A program made the translations under genes and the position numbers. This document shows positions 39,149 through 45,943 of a stretch of DNA of 64,000 nt, one piece after another. The stretch's first letter is position 1; each line of letters begins with the position of its first letter. This DNA is from UBA1413 sp964650525 (GTDB lineage: Bacteria > Bacteroidota > Bacteroidia > Bacteroidales > Prolixibacteraceae). The notes beneath the pieces are model-generated. The model ran no database searches. It worked only from the letters and a program-made list of their open reading frames with translations, and was not told the DNA's origin. The stretch covers positions 59,006-123,005 of the forward strand of contig CAZYUA010000010.1 in assembly GCA_964650525.1 (NCBI GenBank), written 5' to 3'.

Positions 39149-39310
39149 ATGTTTAACATCAAAGACATAACCGGTGTTTTGCCGGTCAGAACAAACAACC
39201 TGATAATTAAAACACATCAAACGAACATGATCAACGGACTGCAAAAGGCCATGGAACGATTTACCATGCTTGCCAGGCGCCAGGCAGGTGAGTTCCAGGG
39301 AAATGAATAG
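39149..39310 (+). CDS. Possible 53-residue small protein
   Basis: An open frame from ATG 39149 to TAG 39310, preceded by AAAGGA. It ends ...MLARRQAGEFQGNE and resembles no family I know. It lies in the 526-base stretch between polA and the DUF4271 gene. It may be a chance frame. Confidence 0.25.
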   Translation: MFNIKDITGVLPVRTNNLIIKTHQTNMINGLQKAMERFTMLARRQAGEFQGNE

Positions 39311-39371
39311 CTTGATAAATCATTAATTTGCATATAATTGAATATCAGAACATTAACTTAAATATATACGA

Positions 39372-39518
39372 GTGAAAAAGTTAATAACGGAAGAGGATTA
39401 CAGGAATGCTCTCTGTCGCTTCATAGAAATCATGGAGAAAGATACCGATCCTGCCCCCGGGGATGAAGTGATGGAACTCATAGAAATATTGGAGACCTAT
39501 GAATATGAAAATTGCTGA
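39372..39518 (+). CDS. HigA-antitoxin N-terminus-like small protein, possibly a remnant
   Basis: 48 residues from GTG 39372 to TGA 39518. The sequence pattern LITEEDYRNALCRFIEIMEKD...GDEVMELIEILETYEYEN matches the N-terminal part of HigA-family antitoxins (TEEEY...ALxRIeeLm...GDELE.L..LVEaYE). In those proteins the next residues lead into an HTH DNA-binding domain; here a stop follows directly. No HigB-like toxin is adjacent. Either a decayed antitoxin or a small stand-alone protein. The match is by eye. Confidence 0.45.
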   Translation: MKKLITEEDYRNALCRFIEIMEKDTDPAPGDEVMELIEILETYEYENC

Positions 39519-39608
39519 TCCCCGGGAATTTTCCCGGATGAAACAGATTCCGTGATTCCTCTTGTCGCGGGCTTGTTTGCTTCACTTACAGGATATTGAC
39601 ATTTTTCC

Positions 39609-39616
39609 TACCTTTG
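39609..39616 (+). promoter_or_regulatory. Probable -7 box (TACCTTTG) of the DUF4271-hemD-rnpA operon
   Basis: An exact TAnnTTTG match lies 20 bases before ATG 39636. The -33 element is unclear. Confidence 0.45.
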
Positions 39617-39635
39617 TGCCGGAAAACAATCAGAA

Positions 39636-40610
39636 ATGGAGTCCCGTAGTTTTTTCTTCCCCGCCAACCTTGATTCCATCAAGCAACTGGTTGTTCCCCT
39701 TCCGGAAAAGCCGCAGGTCACGATTTCCCGCAAACCCGTTTATTCCATCGATTCGGTTGATATGCCTTATTCGTATGAGTCAAGGTATTTACTGAACCAG
39801 CAGCAATTAAAGGACCAGAAATACAGGCAGTCTCTCTATTCCAGGCAGAAAAGGTGGCAGGACGAGCAAAGCCTGCTAATCGATTCCAACCGGTACATGA
39901 AGCCCACATTCGAGTTGCTTATGCATCAATCTGAGCTGAATGTCCGGGAAATTGTCCTGCCGTCGAAAGCGGTCACACCCTATTATTCTGATTGGCTCAC
40001 GGTTTCCCTTTTCCTTTCCATGATCCTGTTTTCGCTGATACATCATTTTAACGGTAAATACTTGAATACGCTTTTTAAAAGCATTATCAGTTATCCGGCA
40101 GCTGCCCGTCTTTACCGCGAACAAAATATATCGCAAAAAACAGGTTCCCTGGTCATGGAATTTTTTTACCTGTTTGTTTTTTCATTATTTGCCTATCAGG
40201 TAGTAAAATTTCAAAGTACGGCACTCCCCTACAGTGGTTTTTATCTGTTTCTCTTCTGTACAGGTGCGGTTTTCCTCTATTTTCTCCTGAAAAACAGTCT
40301 CTATTCTCTGGTGGGCTTTATCAGCGAAACCCAGCCTCAGACCCACGAGTACCTTTTTAATCTGAGAAATTACAATAAAGTCCTGGCTGTATTGCTGTTA
40401 CCCATGATCTGTTTGATTGCCTGGGCTCCGGTGTACAGCCCGGCAGCCTTCATGGTAACGGGGCTGGGATTGGCTCTTCTTATGTATGCCATGACCCTCC
40501 AAAGAGGGATTCTGATATTATTGAAAAATCAATTTTCAGTTTTTTATCTCTTTTTGTACCTTTGTACCCTTGAAATTTTACCCTTGTTGTTGTTTATCAA
40601 GGTGATTTGA
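39636..40610 (+). CDS. DUF4271 integral membrane protein
   Basis: 324 residues. About 130 soluble N-terminal residues precede several hydrophobic segments (LTVSLFLSMILFSLI, LVMEFFYLFVFSLFAYQVV, FYLFLFCTGAVFLYFLL, VLAVLLLPMICLIAWA, AFMVTGLGLALLMYAM, FYLFLYLCTLEILPLLLF), so about six membrane spans in the inner membrane. The family is found in Bacteroidota, commonly just before hemD as here. Function unknown. The hemD start lies 32 bases after its stop, so they are probably co-transcribed. Confidence 0.85.
   Translation: MESRSFFFPANLDSIKQLVVPLPEKPQVTISRKPVYSIDSVDMPYSYESRYLLNQQQLKDQKYRQSLYSRQKRWQDEQSLLIDSNRYMKPTFELLMHQSELNVREIVLPSKAVTPYYSDWLTVSLFLSMILFSLIHHFNGKYLNTLFKSIISYPAAARLYREQNISQKTGSLVMEFFYLFVFSLFAYQVVKFQSTALPYSGFYLFLFCTGAVFLYFLLKNSLYSLVGFISETQPQTHEYLFNLRNYNKVLAVLLLPMICLIAWAPVYSPAAFMVTGLGLALLMYAMTLQRGILILLKNQFSVFYLFLYLCTLEILPLLLFIKVI
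40557..40564 (+). promoter_or_regulatory. Possible internal -7 box (TACCTTTG) for hemD
   Basis: An exact TAnnTTTG match lies inside the 3' end of the DUF4271 gene, 78 bases before the hemD TTG start. It may provide a second transcript for hemD-rnpA. Confidence 0.35.
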
Positions 40611-40641
40611 CACAAGATAAGAATTTTTAAATGCTATTAAG

Positions 40642-41391
40642 TTGAAAATCAAGTCCATTCTTGTAACACAACCGGATCCGGGAACAGTCAAATCTCCCTA
40701 CTCCGAGTTAGCAGAATCTACTTCGGTTAAAATTGATTTCAGGCCGTTTATCCAGGTTGAAGGAGTTACGGCCAAAGAATTCAGAAAAACAAGGATTCAC
40801 ATCAACGATTTTTCAGCTGTACTGTTTAACAGCCGGACCGCTATCGATCATTTTTTCCGGTTGTCGCAGGAAATGCGGGTTCTCATACCTGATACGTTCA
40901 AATATTTCTGTAATTCTGAATCGACAGCTTTTTACCTGCAAAAGTATATTGTGTACCGGAAGAGGAAGATTTTCCACGCCAACGGTACCCTTACCGATTT
41001 GCTGGAGATCATGAAAAAACATAAAAGCGAAAAATTCCTGGTTCCTCTTTCCGATATTCATTCTCACGAAATTCCCAATTTGCTCGATAAAGGGGGTTTT
41101 TTCTATTCTCCCGCCGTATTGTACCGCACCATCTGTAGTGACCTTCAGGATTTGAAGGACATAAATTATGACATCCTGGTATTTTTCAGTCCGTCAGGGA
41201 TCAAGTCGTTGTTCCGGAATTTTCCGGATTTCAAACAAAACAACACGAAAATTGCCTGTTTCGGTACGACCACTGCCCAGGCTGTAAGGGAGGCCGGGTT
41301 GAATCCCGATATTGAGGCACCTACCCCTGAAGCCCCATCCATGACCATGGCTCTGGAACAATACATCCGGAACGCTAACAAAACGAAATAA
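40642..41391 (+). CDS. hemD: Uroporphyrinogen-III synthase
   Basis: 249 residues from a TTG start (KIKSILVTQPDPGTVKSPYSELA), the usual start position for Bacteroidota HemD-like proteins. Two-domain Rossmann-like fold: FSAVLFNSRTAIDHFF in the first half; FFSPSGIKSLF, KIACFGTTTAQAVREAGLNPDIEAPTPEAPSM in the second. It cyclises hydroxymethylbilane to uroporphyrinogen III in haem and sirohaem synthesis. The family is weakly conserved, so assignment rests on the C-terminal signature and on the DUF4271-hemD-rnpA order. Confidence 0.85.
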   Translation: MKIKSILVTQPDPGTVKSPYSELAESTSVKIDFRPFIQVEGVTAKEFRKTRIHINDFSAVLFNSRTAIDHFFRLSQEMRVLIPDTFKYFCNSESTAFYLQKYIVYRKRKIFHANGTLTDLLEIMKKHKSEKFLVPLSDIHSHEIPNLLDKGGFFYSPAVLYRTICSDLQDLKDINYDILVFFSPSGIKSLFRNFPDFKQNNTKIACFGTTTAQAVREAGLNPDIEAPTPEAPSMTMALEQYIRNANKTK

Positions 41392-41802
41392 TTGCCGCCG
41401 GCATCACCGTTGAAATCCAGCTCCGGTGGTCAGAATTTCTGTAAAGAGGAGAGGCTGACCAGCATAAAAGCATTCGCGCAACTATTTACATCCGGGAAAT
41501 CGCTCCTGGCCTACCCGGTTAAAGTGGTCTGGGCCGAAACGTCCGACGGCCAGCCTTATCCTGCAAAAGTTGCCTTCTCTGCCAGCCGTAGAAACTTCAC
41601 AAAAGCAGCCGACCGGAATCTGATAAAACGCAGGATGAAGGAAGCCTACCGTCTGAACAAGTCAGGCTTTTACCATTCCCTGGCTGACAAACAGGTGCAG
41701 GTGGTTTTTCTGTATATCGCAAAAGAAATCCTTCCTTACCCGGCTGTTGAAAAATCTATCGTTACCCTGCTGCGCAGGCTGGCAGCCGGTAAGGGTCGCT
41801 GA
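41392..41802 (+). CDS. rnpA: Ribonuclease P protein component
   Basis: 136 residues at most, from a TTG that directly abuts the hemD stop; the real start could be a little later, since the family core begins at FCKEERLTSIKAF. The RNP signature is present: KVAFSASRRNFTKAADRNLIKRRMKEAYRLNK, corresponding to the basic RNR motif region that binds the catalytic RNA. It matures tRNA 5' ends with the RNase P RNA. rpmH is not adjacent; the gene instead follows hemD. Confidence 0.93.
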   Translation: MPPASPLKSSSGGQNFCKEERLTSIKAFAQLFTSGKSLLAYPVKVVWAETSDGQPYPAKVAFSASRRNFTKAADRNLIKRRMKEAYRLNKSGFYHSLADKQVQVVFLYIAKEILPYPAVEKSIVTLLRRLAAGKGR

Positions 41803-42192
41803 CCCGGCGATTCTGTCTTATCGCAGGCGTGAGGAATGGTTCATTGGATCTCTGATACAATTTTCAAGGGGCACCAACCGTTATTCTGTTCGCCGGGTAC
41901 ACATGAACCCTTCGCACGGGAAACCGTTGAAGCCACCTTAAACCCTTTGTCTGAAGGGCTATCCCCGGAGATTGGGAAGGCCGGACTTCGGGATTAAGGA
42001 ATCGATAATTTGAAACAGTATCCGTTCACAATCGCTGGTTTTTTACCTATTTTTACACGGGGATTGGCTGAGTTCAGCCCTAAGCCCCAGGCCGGGTTCA
42101 GCAGTCCGGCATAACGTTTTTTACGAACAGGAAATTTTAACTGATATCACCGATAAGCCGGGTTTAAAGCAATACGAACTAATTAGGACAAG
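41803..42192. other. 390-base stretch without a supported gene
   Basis: Between rnpA and the SPOR gene. yidD often follows rnpA, but no intact YidD frame is present. No strong hairpin or promoter is recognised. Confidence 0.5.
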
Positions 42193-42666
42193 ATGAAGAA
42201 GATCGTGTACTCATTGTTGGTTATTCTGGTTGCAATGGCCGGATGCAAATCGTCCAGAAAAGCCGCCACGGGCCCTTATACTCCGCCCGTTCAACAGACA
42301 GGCATCCCTGCAGTTCCGCCAAAGGTGTTTACCATGCCTGAGGCTCCTGCTCCTGCACAGGTGACTCAGGAAGAAGCAGCAGTACCGGTTCGTTACGAAG
42401 CAATCACCTTCCCACAGCCTCAGGATCAGACCACAAACAACTATTTTGTCATTGTTGGCTCGTTCAGCTATATGGAGAATGCTTCCAAATTCAGGCAGAC
42501 CCTTGCATCAGCAGGATTTAAACCCATCATTGTACAAAGCGAGACCGGTTTTTACCGGGTGACCGTTGATTCCTTCTCCAATGAGGCAGATGCCAGAAAA
42601 AGGCTATTGCAAATCAGGCAGGAGTATCCTCAATATGCGGATACCTGGCTGCTGATCAAACAATGA
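42193..42666 (+). CDS. SPOR-domain lipoprotein
   Basis: 157 residues. Lipoprotein leader MKKIVYSLLVILVAMAGC (Cys18), a Pro/Ala-rich linker about 25-75, and a SPOR domain about 80-157 (NYFVIVGSFSYMENASKFRQTL, FKPIIVQSETGFYRVTVDSFSNEADARKRL). SPOR domains bind denuded peptidoglycan at division sites. Predicted in the periplasm, attached to a membrane. It lies 80 bases before the dCMP deaminase gene. Confidence 0.88.
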   Translation: MKKIVYSLLVILVAMAGCKSSRKAATGPYTPPVQQTGIPAVPPKVFTMPEAPAPAQVTQEEAAVPVRYEAITFPQPQDQTTNNYFVIVGSFSYMENASKFRQTLASAGFKPIIVQSETGFYRVTVDSFSNEADARKRLLQIRQEYPQYADTWLLIKQ

Positions 42667-42746
42667 CCCGGAAGTAACAATTCCTTTTCACCCGGAGCCA
42701 AGTGCCCAAACTGGTTCTGATTGATCTGAACCTATCTATTCACCAC

Positions 42747-43193
42747 ATGGAACAGACGGAATACCGTGATGAGAAGCAGGCGCTTCTTGACCGCCGCTAT
42801 TTGCAGATGGCATCCATCTGGGCTCACAATTCCTATTGCAAACGACGGAAAGTGGGAGCCCTTCTGGTAAAAGACAAAATGATCATTTCCGACGGGTACA
42901 ATGGTACGCCTTCCGGATTTGAAAACATCTGCGAAGATACGGAGGGCATCACCAAACCTTACGTGTTGCACGCAGAAGCCAATGCCATCACCAAGGTTGC
43001 AAAATCGGGAAACAGCAGCGACGGAGCCACCCTTTATGTGACCTCTTCGCCCTGCCTGGAATGCGCCAAACTGATTATTCAGTCCGGCATCAAACGTGTG
43101 GTGTTTACCGAAAATTACCGGTTGGAAGATGGCATCAATCTACTGAAAAGAGCCCGTATTGAAGTAATACAGGTGGAAACCGATACAATCTGA
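42747..43193 (+). CDS. dCMP/cytidine deaminase family protein (ComEB-like)
   Basis: 148 residues from ATG 42747 (MEQTEYRDEKQALLDRRYL); a longer frame from 42702 adds 15 unlikely residues. Zinc-site motifs: HAEANAI (His and catalytic Glu) and PCLECAKLI (two Cys); also NGTPSGF. dCMP deaminase makes dUMP, the precursor of dTMP. It ends 3 bases before the S41 protease gene; the pair is translationally close and likely in one transcript. Confidence 0.92.
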   Translation: MEQTEYRDEKQALLDRRYLQMASIWAHNSYCKRRKVGALLVKDKMIISDGYNGTPSGFENICEDTEGITKPYVLHAEANAITKVAKSGNSSDGATLYVTSSPCLECAKLIIQSGIKRVVFTENYRLEDGINLLKRARIEVIQVETDTI

Positions 43194-43196
43194 AAA

Positions 43197-44825
43197 ATGA
43201 AAAAATCTCCTGCCTTTCAAATCATCCTCCTGGTAGCGATAGCCTTGCTTGCGGGTATTTCGATCGGGAAAATCCAGACCCGCAAGTCCCGGTTCTCGGA
43301 AAGCGGGTCCCTGCCGGGGGAAAAACTGGGCTCCATCATTGCCATGATAGAAAAAATGTATGTCGACAGCGTGAATATAACCGATCTGGTTGAAAAAACC
43401 ATCCCTGGATTACTCGAAACCCTGGATCCGCATTCTACCTATATTCCGGCTAAAGACATGCAGGAAGTGGTTGAAGAAATGCAGGGCAATTTTTCCGGTA
43501 TCGGGGTCCAGTTTTCCATTCAGGAAGATACCATCATGATTATTGATGTCGTCTCAGGCGGTCCTTCAGCTCAGCTGGGAATCCTGGCAGGAGACCGGAT
43601 CGTAAAGGTAAACGGCGAGCAGGTGGCGGGAACCGGAATTACCAACGAGAAGGTCCTCAAACTCCTGCGAGGCCCCAGGGGAACCAGGGTGGAGGTCAGC
43701 ATCCAAAGGAAAGGCTATACCAACCTGTTCGATTTCGACATCACCCGGGGAGATATCCCGGTATACAGCGTGGATGTCTCCTATTTGATCGATGCTGAAA
43801 CCGGATATATCAAAGTGAGCCGCTTTGCCGAAAACACCTACGCTGAGTTCACCGACGCCATGAATAAACTCGACAAGGCAGGGGCAGATAAGATTATCCT
43901 TGACCTGCGGGGTAACCCGGGAGGCGTGCTTGGTGTAGTCATCCGGATGGCCAACGAATTCCTTGAAAAAGGAGATACCATCGTCGTGACGCAAGGAAAA
44001 TCACAGCCCAAAAGAGTGTTTACCGCAACCGACCGAAACGTCTGGGCTAATAAGAAAATTTTTGTGCTCATCGATGAATTTTCCGTCTCTGCAAGCGAAA
44101 TTTTCGCCGGCGCCATCCAGGATAACGACCGTGGGATCATCGTCGGCCGGAGGTCTTTCGGCAAAGGACTGGTACAGGAACAGATCCCCTTCCCCGATGG
44201 ATCGGCCTTGCGCCTTACCGTTTCCCGCTATTATACCCCCAGCGGACGATGCATCCAGAAATCGTACGAAGAGGGAAACGATACCTACAACAGGGACCTC
44301 ATCGAGCGGATGACCCGGGGAGAATTCGAAGTGGCCGACAGTATCCATTTTGCTGATTCACTGAAGTACCTCACTAAAAAAGGACGCATCGTCTACGGGG
44401 GAGGAGGCATTATGCCCGACTACTTCGTCCCTGCAGATACCTCCGGGAGGTCAGACTACTTTGACAGAATCTATGAAAAAGGGTTGGTCTATCAATTCGC
44501 CTTTCATTATACCGACACCTACCGTGACGATTTGAAAAAGCTGAAATCGGCAAAAGATATCGAACAATGGCTTGAAAACAAACAAGTCTTGCAGGCATTT
44601 GTTTCCTATGCTGCAGAAAAAGGAGTGAAACCCGACCCACAGGGCCTCAAGGTGTCCGGATTTATCATAAATACCCAGATCAAAGCCTATATTGCCAGAA
44701 ATATGTTGGGAGAGGAGGGATTTTATCCCATCTTTCACCATATAGACAATACCCTGTTAAAAGCTGTGGAACTTTCGCGGCAGGACTTGCTGGTAGAAGA
44801 TTTGACAGGTGAGAATCCGGGGTAG
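43197..44825 (+). CDS. S41-family C-terminal processing protease (CtpA-like)
   Basis: 542 residues. N-terminal signal anchor (IILLVAIALLAGISIG); PDZ domain about 85-175 (GNFSGIGVQFSIQEDTIMIIDVVSGGPSAQLGILAGDRIV); S41 catalytic domain with LDLRGNPGGVL, the Ser in VSASEIFAGAI and the Lys in RRSFGKGLVQEQ, i.e. a Ser/Lys dyad; then a C-terminal helical extension. It cuts C termini of periplasmic proteins. In Bacteroidota a gene of this type often lies near rnpA and the dCMP deaminase gene. Convergent with nadA, 54 bases away, with no terminator seen. Confidence 0.93.
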   Translation: MKKSPAFQIILLVAIALLAGISIGKIQTRKSRFSESGSLPGEKLGSIIAMIEKMYVDSVNITDLVEKTIPGLLETLDPHSTYIPAKDMQEVVEEMQGNFSGIGVQFSIQEDTIMIIDVVSGGPSAQLGILAGDRIVKVNGEQVAGTGITNEKVLKLLRGPRGTRVEVSIQRKGYTNLFDFDITRGDIPVYSVDVSYLIDAETGYIKVSRFAENTYAEFTDAMNKLDKAGADKIILDLRGNPGGVLGVVIRMANEFLEKGDTIVVTQGKSQPKRVFTATDRNVWANKKIFVLIDEFSVSASEIFAGAIQDNDRGIIVGRRSFGKGLVQEQIPFPDGSALRLTVSRYYTPSGRCIQKSYEEGNDTYNRDLIERMTRGEFEVADSIHFADSLKYLTKKGRIVYGGGGIMPDYFVPADTSGRSDYFDRIYEKGLVYQFAFHYTDTYRDDLKKLKSAKDIEQWLENKQVLQAFVSYAAEKGVKPDPQGLKVSGFIINTQIKAYIARNMLGEEGFYPIFHHIDNTLLKAVELSRQDLLVEDLTGENPG

Positions 44826-44879
44826 CAACCCGTTAAACCTCCTAACCCCAACAGGTACTTACCGGAACGCGGAACCCTT

Positions 44880-45887
44880 TTAACGCGACAGTTCCAGCAT
44901 TCTTTCAATGGGTACCCGTGCCTTTTCGATGATGGCAGGATCAAGGGTTATTTCGGGTTTTCCGTATTTCAGACACAGGTAAACTTTTTGAAGGGTATTC
45001 AGTTTCATGAAGGAGCAGTCGCTGCATCCGCAGGTGGCATCCACCGGCGGAGCCGGGATGAAAGTCTTTCCGGGACATGCTTTTTTCATCTGGTGCAGAA
45101 TTCCGCTTTCCGTGGCAACCAGGAACTTCTGTGACGGGCTTTTCTGAACATAATTCAACAGTGAGGTGGTTGAACCTATATGCCGGGCAAGCAGCAATAC
45201 CGGTTTTTCACATTCGGGGTGGGCAATGAACTCTGCATCCGGGTGACGTTGCATCAACTCCACGATTTTCTCCAACGAAAATTGCTCATGGACCATGCAG
45301 GCTCCATCCCACAAGACCATATTTCTACCGGTGAGACTATTGATATAGTTGCCCAGGTTTTTATCGGGAGCAAAAATCAGAGGTTGTTCTTTTGGAAAGC
45401 TCTCAACGATTTTCACTGCATTGGCGGAAGTGCAGATAACATCGCTCAGGGTTTTCAGTTCCGCACTGCAGTTGATGTAAGAGATGACCTTGTGCCCGGG
45501 GTAAAGGGCTTTGAAGGCTGCGAATTTCTCTGCAGGTGCCGATTCTGCCAGCGAACATCCTGCCTTCAGGTCGGGTAACAGTACTTTTTTGGCAGGGCTC
45601 AGAATTTTTGCAGTTTCGGCCATAAAATGGACCCCGATAAAAACAATGACATCGGCTCCGGTAGCGGCTGCCTGCCTGGAGAGGCCCAGGCTGTCACCGG
45701 TATAATCGGCAATGTCCTGCAGCTCAGGGTCCACATAATAGTGACTCAATATCACCGCATTTTTCTCACGCCGCAGCCGGTTAATCTCATACACCAGCCG
45801 CAACCCGGGTTCAAGCGGTTCGTCAATGTATCCCTTATCCGTCCTCCCTGTACTGCCAGGTTCCGGAAATTGTTCCCTGTCGTTCAT
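44880..45887 (-). CDS. nadA: Quinolinate synthase A
   Basis: 335 residues. It condenses iminoaspartate with dihydroxyacetone phosphate to quinolinate in NAD synthesis, using one [4Fe-4S] cluster. Cluster ligand candidates are present: Cys in LKAGCSLAES, Cys in WDGACMVHE and Cys in TCGCSDCSFM. Other conserved blocks: ILSHYYVDPELQDIADYTGDSLGL, FIGVHFMAETAKIL, CTSANAVKIV. nadB and nadC are not in the window. It lies 56 bases after the sigma-factor operon on the same strand and could be read through from it. Confidence 0.96.
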   Translation of the reverse strand: MNDREQFPEPGSTGRTDKGYIDEPLEPGLRLVYEINRLRREKNAVILSHYYVDPELQDIADYTGDSLGLSRQAAATGADVIVFIGVHFMAETAKILSPAKKVLLPDLKAGCSLAESAPAEKFAAFKALYPGHKVISYINCSAELKTLSDVICTSANAVKIVESFPKEQPLIFAPDKNLGNYINSLTGRNMVLWDGACMVHEQFSLEKIVELMQRHPDAEFIAHPECEKPVLLLARHIGSTTSLLNYVQKSPSQKFLVATESGILHQMKKACPGKTFIPAPPVDATCGCSDCSFMKLNTLQKVYLCLKYGKPEITLDPAIIEKARVPIERMLELSR

Positions 45888-45943
45888 GGGTTAAAAGTAG
45901 GAAAAAATCTTCTCTTTCGTTGCCGGTAAAACAAGGCCATCTG

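Noticed and set aside
41803..41941. Possible yidD after rnpA
   Set aside because: No frame keeps the YidD SCRFxPTCSxYA motif; similarity is too weak to call even a pseudogene.
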